A stretch of DNA of 64,000 nucleotides from Candidatus Poribacteria bacterium. GTDB lineage: Bacteria; Poribacteria; WGA-4E; WGA-3G. Below the pieces are notes generated by a model. The model saw only the letters and a program-made list of their open reading frames with translations, was not told the origin of the DNA and did not search any database. Shown piece after piece: positions 1 to 6,815 of this stretch. The position numbers and the translations under genes were made by a program. Location of the stretch: assembly GCA_028820635.1 (NCBI GenBank), contig JAPPIG010000080.1, forward strand, positions 31,141 through 95,140, in the 5' to 3' direction. Every line of letters begins with the position of its first letter. Position 1 is the stretch's first letter.

Positions 1-980
1 GATATTGGCTCAAGGAGTATCCGAAAGATGTTGTGATCAACCTTGATCGGTTGACTTATGCTGGGAATCTTACAAACCTGACAGATATTGTCTTAGCTTA
101 TTCTGATCGATATGTTTTTGCGCATGGTGATATTCTGGACGATGCATTCGTTTCAGAACTTATAGAAACACATCAACCAGATGTGATTGTGAACTTTGCG
201 GCCGAATCACACAATAGCCGTGCAATCTTACAGCCGCGCCAATTCTTTGAAACAAACGTAATCGGGACACAAGTTTTATTAGATGCTGCTCGGCAGTACA
301 GTGTGTCTCGGTTTCATCATATCTCAACGTGTGAGGTATATGGTGAACTGCCATTAGATTCCCCCGATGCTTTTACCGAAACTGCACCTTACCGCCCACA
401 GACTCCCTATAACGCGTCAAAAGCAGCAGCCGACCATCTTGTAAACGCATATTTCCATAGCTTCGGACTACCGATAACTATTTCTAATTGTTCTAATAAT
501 TACGGGGCATATCAGCATCCTGAAAAGTTGATACCGCTTTTCACAACGAATGCTATACAAGATTTGCCTTTGACGCTTTACCGCAGTAGTCATAACTGTC
601 GAGAATGGTTACATGTTGATGACCATTGCCGTGCAATTGCATCGGTTATCCATAACGGCAAGATTGGAGAAACATATAACATTGGTAGTGGCGTTGAGAA
701 AAGTATTGAAGAAGTTACCGACTTTATTTTAGGGACGCTTGGCAAACCGCAAACCCTGAAAACTTATGTGCCTGATAGACCAGGGCATGATTGCAGGTAT
801 CTTTTGGATTCAGCGAAAATCCATCGTGAACTCGGGTGGGAACCGGAAATACCGTTTGAACAAGGTATGCAACAGACAATTCAGTGGTATGTTGAAAATC
901 GGGAATGGTGGGAGAAAATTCAGCAAAATACCGATAAGGATGTAGTGCAAGAAGACAAATGGGAAACGTTCTCTCAATAA
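1..980 (+). CDS. rfbB: dTDP-glucose 4,6-dehydratase-like SDR protein, 5'-truncated by window edge
   Basis: Extended short-chain dehydrogenase of the RmlB type. These enzymes convert dTDP-glucose to dTDP-4-keto-6-deoxyglucose for deoxysugar and surface polysaccharide synthesis. The frame is open to base 3, and the residues before the GTG at 33 still match the family (YWLKEYPKDVV), so the true start and the Rossmann glycine motif lie left of the window. YNASK carries the catalytic Tyr and Lys, and the REWLHVDDHC segment is family-typical. Two signature positions differ. The usual STDEVYG reads STCEVYG (codon TGT at 330-332), replacing the Asp that acts as general acid in RmlB. The usual SHVDR reads SHNSR. 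The fold assignment is firm, but the exact substrate or reaction may be a relative of RmlB. The next gene starts 14 bases downstream. Confidence 0.8.
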   Translation, partial: YWLKEYPKDVVINLDRLTYAGNLTNLTDIVLAYSDRYVFAHGDILDDAFVSELIETHQPDVIVNFAAESHNSRAILQPRQFFETNVIGTQVLLDAARQYSVSRFHHISTCEVYGELPLDSPDAFTETAPYRPQTPYNASKAAADHLVNAYFHSFGLPITISNCSNNYGAYQHPEKLIPLFTTNAIQDLPLTLYRSSHNCREWLHVDDHCRAIASVIHNGKIGETYNIGSGVEKSIEEVTDFILGTLGKPQTLKTYVPDRPGHDCRYLLDSAKIHRELGWEPEIPFEQGMQQTIQWYVENREWWEKIQQNTDKDVVQEDKWETFSQ

Positions 981-993
981 AAGAGGTGAGTGT

Positions 994-1962
994 ATGAAAT
1001 TGACAGACAACCAACTTGCAACTTGGAAACATGACGGGATTATCGTTGTACCGAACGTCTTTTCGCAGGAAGTCGTTTCTGCTGCGTTGGAAGCAGTTGA
1101 GCGAAACGCTTATGATGGGTTATCTTACGCGGAATATCGTGCAAAATGGGACGATAAACTGGACGAACTCGAAAGTGCATATCAAAACAATAGTCCCATG
1201 AATCAACTTGCGGGTCCCCTTGCAAAAGTTTCGCACTTTCCAACAGGGTTAGAAACAGTGGACACGCTCATTGAAAATGAAACCTATCTTGGGATTGCGC
1301 AGCAGCTGTTAGACACAGAGGAAATTCGGATCAGTTATGGACAGATATTTCTAAGAGAAGGGCTAACGGATAAGCGTTACAGTGAACACCCGTGGCAAGG
1401 GTATCATATTGATAATGGCACAAATGCAGCGTTGCCGCCGCACCCTGATTGGCAGCGTTACGGATATATTCTATGCAGCATCATGCTGCACGATGTTGAT
1501 TTGGACGGTGCCCCGATGCTCATCTGTCCAGGTTCTCAGGACCAACTGGATATGATATGGGAAAAACATCCTGGCAGTGCGGGTGGACTTGGCATTCCTG
1601 ACTTGCGCGAGTTTAAGGAATTGGCAGAACCTGTTCCTCTCACGGCGAAAGCGGGGAGTGCTATTTATCGGTCAAGTTATATTGTTCATGCTGCGCAGCC
1701 GTTTGCGAACAGAAGCAAACAACGAGTATGGATGGGTTATCACTTTCACCGTGCCGACAATGCCAGTTGGTGTTTAACAACACGACCTATCCCACGGTCA
1801 AGTCCACATTATATGAACTTTATCACACAAACAACACCTGCTGTGAGACGCGTATTAGGGTGGCCTGCTCCTGGCGATTCATATTACACACCGCAAGCAT
1901 TAGATCGTTTAGCACAAGCGTTTCCGGGAATTGATTTAGAACCTTATCGGAATAGTGCTTAG
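994..1962 (+). CDS. Phytanoyl-CoA dioxygenase (PhyH) family protein
   Basis: Non-haem Fe(II)/2-oxoglutarate-dependent oxygenase of the PhyH family, 322 residues. The double-stranded beta-helix iron ligands are visible: an HxD pair in GYHIDNG and a distal His in SSYIVHAAQPF, followed about ten residues later by an Arg in the usual 2-oxoglutarate-binding position. LDGAPMLICPGSQ is the typical family strand. The ATG at 994 is preceded by a good ribosome site (AGAGGTGA). The gene lies 14 bases after the sugar dehydratase on the same strand, so the two are probably cotranscribed. The substrate cannot be told; members hydroxylate very varied small molecules, and several paralogues per genome are common in sponge-associated bacteria. 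A second PhyH protein sits at 4762-5613. Confidence 0.85.
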   Translation: MKLTDNQLATWKHDGIIVVPNVFSQEVVSAALEAVERNAYDGLSYAEYRAKWDDKLDELESAYQNNSPMNQLAGPLAKVSHFPTGLETVDTLIENETYLGIAQQLLDTEEIRISYGQIFLREGLTDKRYSEHPWQGYHIDNGTNAALPPHPDWQRYGYILCSIMLHDVDLDGAPMLICPGSQDQLDMIWEKHPGSAGGLGIPDLREFKELAEPVPLTAKAGSAIYRSSYIVHAAQPFANRSKQRVWMGYHFHRADNASWCLTTRPIPRSSPHYMNFITQTTPAVRRVLGWPAPGDSYYTPQALDRLAQAFPGIDLEPYRNSA

Positions 1963-1963
1963 G

Positions 1964-2674
1964 TTATTGCGGACACCACGCCATCACTGTACCAAAACTG
2001 GCAAACATACTGTTCTCGCCACTTGTTAAAATACGTGAACCTTGTACAACGATTCGCGCATCTCGACTTGTGATTTTGTAACTGACAGGCGCATCTTTGG
2101 CAATCAACGGTTCACCGTTCGCGTCTTTTAGTTTATCCAACCGATAATGCACCGATCTATGCGCAGGCACGTCAAATTCGCAGGAGACGTTCTCCATCGC
2201 AGTGTCTTCATAAAGCACCTCTAAGAGACAGCGCGTATCAATATCTGCAGTGTTGGAAATGCATATAGATTCATGCGAAAAATAGCCACCACCATGCTGC
2301 TCCCACTCCTGCTCTGCTGCGGTTAACCCTGCCATGTAGCCATCAGGAATCACCCAAACGTAAGCACCGTCCCCATCTGAGATATAGGATTTGAGCGCAT
2401 CCGATACTGCTTCTGGATTTTCTTCAATTTCATCTAATGAAATTACCATAAATCGGGAGTATAGTTGAATTCCTTTTGACGAATTGTTTTCTTTTAATTC
2501 TCCTATCACATTCAAACACAATCTATTTTCAGCTAATATCTCAAGACGACTCACACCTCGAGATATTAGCCAATCCCCAAACGTATCGTTGAGAAGGATC
2601 GTTAATATATCATGATTTGAGATACCTACTTGCTTGTATTCTCGTATCGTTGCGAATAGTGTTTCATAAGTCAT
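1964..2674 (-). CDS. Protein with C-terminal Anabaena sensory rhodopsin transducer (ASRT)-like domain
   Basis: 236 residues. The C-terminal half (about residues 104-235) resembles the ASRT family (formerly DUF1362). The matching pattern is an opening VWVIPDGYM, then GYFSHESICISNTAD, a PAHRSVHYR strand and IVVQGSRI. The ASRT fold is a small beta-sandwich first known as the soluble partner of Anabaena sensory rhodopsin and later proposed to be a general small-molecule-binding domain. The N-terminal ~100 residues are not recognised; they look helical first, then alpha/beta, and could be an independent domain. No rhodopsin gene is present. It is the last gene of a minus-strand cluster and starts 20 bases after the stop of the preceding hypothetical gene. 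Its 3' end meets the plus-strand PhyH gene with one base between. Confidence 0.65.
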   Translation of the reverse strand: MTYETLFATIREYKQVGISNHDILTILLNDTFGDWLISRGVSRLEILAENRLCLNVIGELKENNSSKGIQLYSRFMVISLDEIEENPEAVSDALKSYISDGDGAYVWVIPDGYMAGLTAAEQEWEQHGGGYFSHESICISNTADIDTRCLLEVLYEDTAMENVSCEFDVPAHRSVHYRLDKLKDANGEPLIAKDAPVSYKITSRDARIVVQGSRILTSGENSMFASFGTVMAWCPQ

Positions 2675-2694
2675 AGATTTCTCCTTGAGAGGTT

Positions 2695-3021
2695 TTATAC
2701 CATCCAGCGTCCATCAATACCAAGCAACGCCATTAACACCTGCAAAAGCACAACCTCTGCCTCGTCTCCAACAAACTGACGATGTGTGTCAATATAGGTG
2801 TTATAATCTGCTGCCCATTCACGAAAATAGGTTTCGTATTCCCAACCATCTGCAGTGCGGCGGAAACTGGAACGTTCTGGATAAGGGAGTTTTTGATTTA
2901 AAAGTTCGTGGAGTTGTTCAGTAGTTGGTAGCCACAAGTTATCGGAGTTTTTTGAGGTGGGTTGAAGTGCTTGAATTGCAGGGTGTTGGCACATTTCAAA
3001 GTATTTTGGGGAGTGATTCAT
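2695..3021 (-). CDS. Hypothetical protein
   Basis: About 108 residues from the ATG at 3021. A TTG eight codons further upstream (3045) is also in frame, but neither has a clear ribosome site. No family is recognised. It is soluble and rich in aromatic residues and Trp (DGWEYETYFREW), with no signal peptide, membrane segment or Cys pair. It lies between the Doc-like gene (stop at 3065) and the ASRT-domain gene (start at 2674) on the same strand with short gaps, so the three are probably read together. The frame is intact and the spacing operon-like, which supports a real gene. Function unknown. Confidence 0.5.
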   Translation of the reverse strand: MNHSPKYFEMCQHPAIQALQPTSKNSDNLWLPTTEQLHELLNQKLPYPERSSFRRTADGWEYETYFREWAADYNTYIDTHRQFVGDEAEVVLLQVLMALLGIDGRWMV

Positions 3022-3064
3022 GAGATGGTAATAACGTAAATGCAAAAAATTGAACCCGGTCCTA

Positions 3065-3463
3065 CTATTGCGTCAAAATCCACTGCAGTATATGATCAGC
3101 AATTGTGTCAATATCAGTTATGGATCCATCTGCAATCTTAAGGCCGAGTTCAATGATTGAATCGTCTATGTTTTCTCGGAACGAACAACCGTTCAAAACT
3201 AAAAACAAGAGCGCGCTATGCATGCCGACACGTTTATTTCCATCTAAAAATATATGTCCGGTAATGATGTGATGTGCATATACGGCTGCTTTTTGAAATA
3301 CAGTTGGAAACAGTTCAGTGTCACCAAATCTTTGACTGACTATCTCAACCAAATAGTGTAACTGATTTTCCTTTAATATTTGATAGTCACTTGCGTGCCA
3401 ATCGGCTACCATCAAAATTTCCGAAATTGTCAAATATCTTACATGTTGCCCAAAATTTTCCAT
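3065..3463 (-). CDS. Doc-like Fic-domain protein (type II death-on-curing family)
   Basis: 132 residues, the usual size for Doc. The signature reads HIFLDGNKRVG around residues 68-78, matching the Doc form HxFxDGNKRxx rather than the GNGR of AMP-transferring Fic enzymes. Doc toxins phosphorylate elongation factor Tu and are held inactive by the antitoxin Phd. No Phd-like gene is adjacent. Instead the start overlaps the end of a small TPR gene by 25 bases, implying translational coupling with that protein. Known: the family and its motif. Inferred: that the TPR protein, or the small hypothetical protein downstream, takes the place of an antitoxin, or that this is a solitary housekeeping-type Doc homologue. 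Confidence 0.8.
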   Translation of the reverse strand: MENFGQHVRYLTISEILMVADWHASDYQILKENQLHYLVEIVSQRFGDTELFPTVFQKAAVYAHHIITGHIFLDGNKRVGMHSALLFLVLNGCSFRENIDDSIIELGLKIADGSITDIDTIADHILQWILTQ

Positions 3464-3735
3464 GCTCGCTCATAGTCCTGCCCTATTTTATCTAAGGCAA
3501 TGATAGCATCCATTGCAAGGTCTCTTGCGACATCCAAATCTTCTTTGGCTTTTTCCCTTTCTCCGAGGCGTAACCACGATCCACCACGATAGTAGTATGC
3601 CTCCGCATAGTCAGGTTTGAGTTCTATTGCCTTAGTATAGTCTTCAATGGCAAGTTCGTACTCGTCTTTTTTACTTTTCTCTATCCCGCTATTAAAGTAC
3701 TTTTTAGCAAGTTCCTGATCTTGTTTTGCCATCAT
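3439..3735 (-). CDS. Small TPR-repeat protein
   Basis: 98 residues with tetratricopeptide repeats. The clearest runs from AKKYFNSGIEKSKK through DYTKAIELKPDYAEAYYYRGG, and a second follows at LGEREKAKEDLDVARDLA. TPRs mediate protein-protein contacts. Two ATG codons stand in tandem at 3735 and 3732, preceded by TAGGAG at a suitable distance. The 3' end overlaps the Doc-like gene by 25 bases. It has no signal peptide, so it is probably cytoplasmic. It appears to head the minus-strand cluster 3735-1964, with roughly 200 bases of divergent intergenic DNA before the plus-strand sugar isomerase. Confidence 0.75.
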   Translation of the reverse strand: MMAKQDQELAKKYFNSGIEKSKKDEYELAIEDYTKAIELKPDYAEAYYYRGGSWLRLGEREKAKEDLDVARDLAMDAIIALDKIGQDYERAWKILGNM

Positions 3736-3942
3736 CTTTCTCCTACATAATGCAAATTATTTGAAAGTAATAATAACATACAAAATAGACAGATTCAACT
3801 AAATTTTGGAGGGTTGACCGAATTAAACTTGCATCGACAGACATCCTTTAGCGCATAATAACCCTTGCAAATCCTACGGAACCTCATTATAATATCCTAT
3901 GCCACCAATGAATGACTTTTATTAGGATGAAAAGAATATACA

Positions 3943-4773
3943 ATGAAACTTAGTTGTCTCCCCGTCTCTCTTTACAATGATATCTTCACTGGAAAAAGCA
4001 CTGTTGCAGATTGGATCCGATTCGGTGCAGAATTGGGTTTAGATGCAGTTGACTTTAGCATCAAGTTCTTCCCACATCGTGATGAGAAAATTGTAACATT
4101 AATCCGTTCTATCCTTGCAAAACGCGGTATAGAGGCATGCATGCTCGCTTGCTATTCCGATTTTACACATCCCGATGCAACGCAACGCGCACAAGAATTA
4201 ATTGAACTAAAGGCAGATATCGCATTAGCAAAAGCCTTAGGAGCAAAATTTGTTCGGGTGACAGCAGGGCAAAATCATCTCGGTATTGAACGCGAAGCAG
4301 GGATACGTTGGGTTGAAGACGGATTTCGACATGCGCTTGACGAAGCAGAAAAGCAGGGTATCACACTCGCTTATGAAAATCATACCAAAGGCGCGCCGTG
4401 GCAGTATTGGGACTTTTCACAACCCACAGAAATTTTCTTGGAAATCTTGGACGCACTTTCGGACACACCACTCGGAGTGTGCTTTGACACAGCAAACCCT
4501 CTCGTCCTGAAAGAAGATGCATTAGGACTGCTGGATAAAGTTATTGACCGCGTTGTTGTGCTACATGTTTTTGACATACGTGAAGCAGGGAAGTTTGAAC
4601 CTGTTCGTGTCGGCACCGGTGCCTCACCGATTCCGCAAATCTTTTCCCGTATGCGGCAAGCCAATTACGACGGTTGGCTCAGTATAGAGGAAGCCAGTCG
4701 TCAAGGACAACGAGGATTTGAAGAGTCTATCCAATATGTTCGGCAAGCATGGCAACAAGCATCATCCGCGTGA
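3943..4773 (+). CDS. Sugar phosphate isomerase/epimerase, TIM-barrel (AP endonuclease 2 fold)
   Basis: 276 residues of the xylose-isomerase-like TIM barrel superfamily, which includes sugar epimerases, inosose dehydratases and endonuclease IV. Metal-ligand segments appear in the expected order: LAYENHTK (Glu), GVCFDTAN (Asp), VLHVFDIRE (His) and LSIEEAS (C-terminal Glu). No signal peptide is seen, so it is cytoplasmic. The ribosome site is weak (AGGATGAAAAG). The last 12 bases overlap the 3' end of the convergent PhyH gene. The substrate is unknown; such proteins usually handle uncommon sugars, polyols or inositols in genomes rich in Gfo/Idh/MocA oxidoreductases, as here. DNA repair activity is unlikely, because the barrel matches the IolE/epimerase branch better than endonuclease IV. 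Confidence 0.8.
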   Translation: MKLSCLPVSLYNDIFTGKSTVADWIRFGAELGLDAVDFSIKFFPHRDEKIVTLIRSILAKRGIEACMLACYSDFTHPDATQRAQELIELKADIALAKALGAKFVRVTAGQNHLGIEREAGIRWVEDGFRHALDEAEKQGITLAYENHTKGAPWQYWDFSQPTEIFLEILDALSDTPLGVCFDTANPLVLKEDALGLLDKVIDRVVVLHVFDIREAGKFEPVRVGTGASPIPQIFSRMRQANYDGWLSIEEASRQGQRGFEESIQYVRQAWQQASSA

Positions 4774-5613
4774 AGGTTCACTCATCCGCTCCTGTGCTTG
4801 ACGAGAAAGTTCAGCAAGATGTCCATCATTTGCCCTCACCTGTTCAAGATGTATCTGGCGTTCCGGTGTAGCGGTGTTTAGCATTTTTTCGCCATATTTC
4901 CGATCAATCCAGAACCTTGCTGATCCCGCGATATATGCCTGCAATGCGTCCAACTTCTCCTCTGGATACCGTTGGCAGAGATTCATCGTGAACATACGTC
5001 TGCGTTTACCGCCGCCAAACGCTGCGTGCTTGGTGTTATGGTTAAACAGCACAAGATCCCCAGGCGTTGTTTCAAAGACGACGGCAGGCACATCTTTTCC
5101 GTGTATTTCCCACATCTCTTGACTTTTCCCAACCTGCTGACTCAACCCGTCAGCGTAGTTATCGCCAAAGAGATGACTACCCGGAATTACACGAAGTGCG
5201 CCAGAATCACGCGTGAGCGGATCAAGGTAGAATGCAATTTTTATGTGCATTGGGTCTTCCAGTTTATGTCCACCATCAGAATGCCATCCAGTATCACCGA
5301 CATAGAAATTCCCATCGCTGCCCATGTAGTTAAAATCGTCTCCGAGCAAGGTTTTCGCAATCATCAGAATACGCGGGTCATCCAGTAGCGATGATAACTC
5401 TTCGCTTTGGTCAATGAAAGGCACAATACAAGAGCGCGCTGTTCCCTCGTGCGGTTTGCCGTTATGTCCGCCACCGCGTTCTGCCCAGACGGTTTCAAAA
5501 GCGTCCTGAATCGCCTCAATCCTGTCCGCCATCAGTTGCGGAAAACTCAAATAACCGAATGTCTTGAAGAAATTAATCTCCGAATCGATGAGGTTGTAAT
5601 CGTGTTGGTTCAT
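4762..5613 (-). CDS. Phytanoyl-CoA dioxygenase (PhyH) family protein
   Basis: 283 residues from the ATG at 5613, chosen because AAGGAGG lies eight bases upstream; an in-frame GTG at 5619 would sit too close to that site. The Fe(II) ligands are the HxD of GWHSDGGH and the distal His of HNTKHAAF, followed by an Arg-rich strand (GGGKRRRMF) for 2-oxoglutarate. SGALRVIPGSHL and TPGDLVLFN are hallmark PhyH strands. The substrate is unknown. It is a distinct paralogue from the protein at 994-1962. Its 3' end overlaps the convergent isomerase by 12 bases. It appears monocistronic. Confidence 0.88.
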   Translation of the reverse strand: MNQHDYNLIDSEINFFKTFGYLSFPQLMADRIEAIQDAFETVWAERGGGHNGKPHEGTARSCIVPFIDQSEELSSLLDDPRILMIAKTLLGDDFNYMGSDGNFYVGDTGWHSDGGHKLEDPMHIKIAFYLDPLTRDSGALRVIPGSHLFGDNYADGLSQQVGKSQEMWEIHGKDVPAVVFETTPGDLVLFNHNTKHAAFGGGKRRRMFTMNLCQRYPEEKLDALQAYIAGSARFWIDRKYGEKMLNTATPERQIHLEQVRANDGHLAELSRQAQERMSEPSRG

Positions 5614-5706
5614 TTCCACATCCTCCTTTATTAATTCAACTATTGCAAATGTCTATTTTGTGGAATCCCAAGACCATGAATCATAGTTCGTGGAAAATCT
5701 TATAAA

Positions 5707-6567
5707 CTAATTTTCAGTTCGCTTCGCTTTTAGGTATCCCCACGTTGTTGTAAATTTATCTTGCGGTTCAACACTTAAGGGATGCGCGATTTTTCGAAAA
5801 TCTGCAGCATCAAAAGCTGAATTGTAGACGATGACTTCATCAATGATGCCAGCAAACCAGCCAACATTGCTTAAGTCTTCAATACCATCATGGTAAATTG
5901 TCTTCTGTGTAACGTAACCGATTGAAGTATCATTGCCGTGGGCATGAAGCTGCCCACCTGCTTCTTTGTCAACAAGTTTACCATCTAACCACATTTCTAA
6001 TTTACCGTTTTCGACTTTATCAGCGGCATTGCGAATGACTACTGCAACGTGGTGCCACCGATTTGATCGGATTTTCTCTGATATCCACGCACCATCCCAA
6101 TTGTACTGGGCACGATTCCAACCACCAACATAGGCTTCACCTCTGTGTACATAGATACATAAGCCTCGTGTGGCACCACCTTCTTGAAAAATCACCTGCT
6201 TCTCATTTAAAGAAATGTTATTACATTTAAAAAAAGCTGCGACAGTTCGATTCGTATAAGGGCCACCAGTATTTATAAGTGGGGTATCCGGAAGACCTAT
6301 GCCATCGCCCTTGCCATCAAATTCGAACGCCTTGCCCGCTATTCCTACGACGGATATCGGGTTCCCAACAAATTTGCCATGGATTGCGTTCTTTGATGTA
6401 TCTTTTGCACTCCCATTGTCAAACGTCCAATTTGCGGCGACTGTTGCTTCATTTCGTTGTGCTTCCACCAACATGATGGGTAAGAAAGTAAATAGCAACG
6501 AAACAAGGCAGAATAATAGAACTACGGATAACAGGTGAATTCTGTTATTTGTCAATGTTTGAAACAT
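5707..6567 (-). CDS. Secreted LamG / concanavalin A-like lectin domain protein with TTWG C-terminal motif
   Basis: 286 residues. A hydrophobic N-terminal segment (about residues 12-33) is a signal peptide or anchor. The rest is a single LamG jelly roll (about residues 45-255): NWTFDNGSAKDTSKN, AFEFDGKGDGI, WHHVAVVI, LEMWLDGKLV and GIIDEVIVYN are the typical strands of this carbohydrate-binding or adhesion domain. The tail ends with SVEPQDKF, TTTWGYLKAK and a few polar residues. The same pattern (SVDAKGKL, ATTWGRLK) ends the unrelated zincin-ankyrin protein at 40090-41253, suggesting a shared C-terminal sorting or anchoring signal (inference). The ribosome site is near 6575 (complement of CTCCT). 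It appears monocistronic, with about 250 bases to the next gene upstream. Confidence 0.8.
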   Translation of the reverse strand: MFQTLTNNRIHLLSVVLLFCLVSLLFTFLPIMLVEAQRNEATVAANWTFDNGSAKDTSKNAIHGKFVGNPISVVGIAGKAFEFDGKGDGIGLPDTPLINTGGPYTNRTVAAFFKCNNISLNEKQVIFQEGGATRGLCIYVHRGEAYVGGWNRAQYNWDGAWISEKIRSNRWHHVAVVIRNAADKVENGKLEMWLDGKLVDKEAGGQLHAHGNDTSIGYVTQKTIYHDGIEDLSNVGWFAGIIDEVIVYNSAFDAADFRKIAHPLSVEPQDKFTTTWGYLKAKRTEN

Positions 6568-6751
6568 TTCTACAACTCCTTTAGAACTTCCCCGTGTGTT
6601 CTACTGTTAATGTTTTTGTAATGGTTATCCCCAAACTTAAAGGTATTATGGCAAATTAGCAAAATTTTATCAATTAATTGTTTTCGTTCCCTACTCCAGA
6701 GCCATTTAATTCTTGAGCAGTTCCTATGATTTATGTCAACGTAGAGGATTT

Positions 6752-6789
6752 TGACAAAAGAAAGGCAGATACCCTTTCGGATACCTGCC
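6752..6789 (-). terminator. Rho-independent terminator of the Cys/His-rich operon
   Basis: Read on the minus strand, an 11-bp stem (GGCAGGTATCC pairing with GGGTATCTGCC, two G-U pairs) closes a GAAA tetraloop and is followed at once by TTTCTTTT. It lies about 25 bases beyond the stop of the 6816-8414 gene and should end that operon. Confidence 0.85.
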
Positions 6790-6815
6790 TGTAAAGTTTT
6801 TTAGGTGTGCCTCGA

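Noticed and set aside
1964..3735. Antiphage defence island
   Set aside because: A Doc-like protein, a TPR protein and an ASRT-domain protein do not form a recognised defence set, and no nuclease, helicase or methylase is linked to them.
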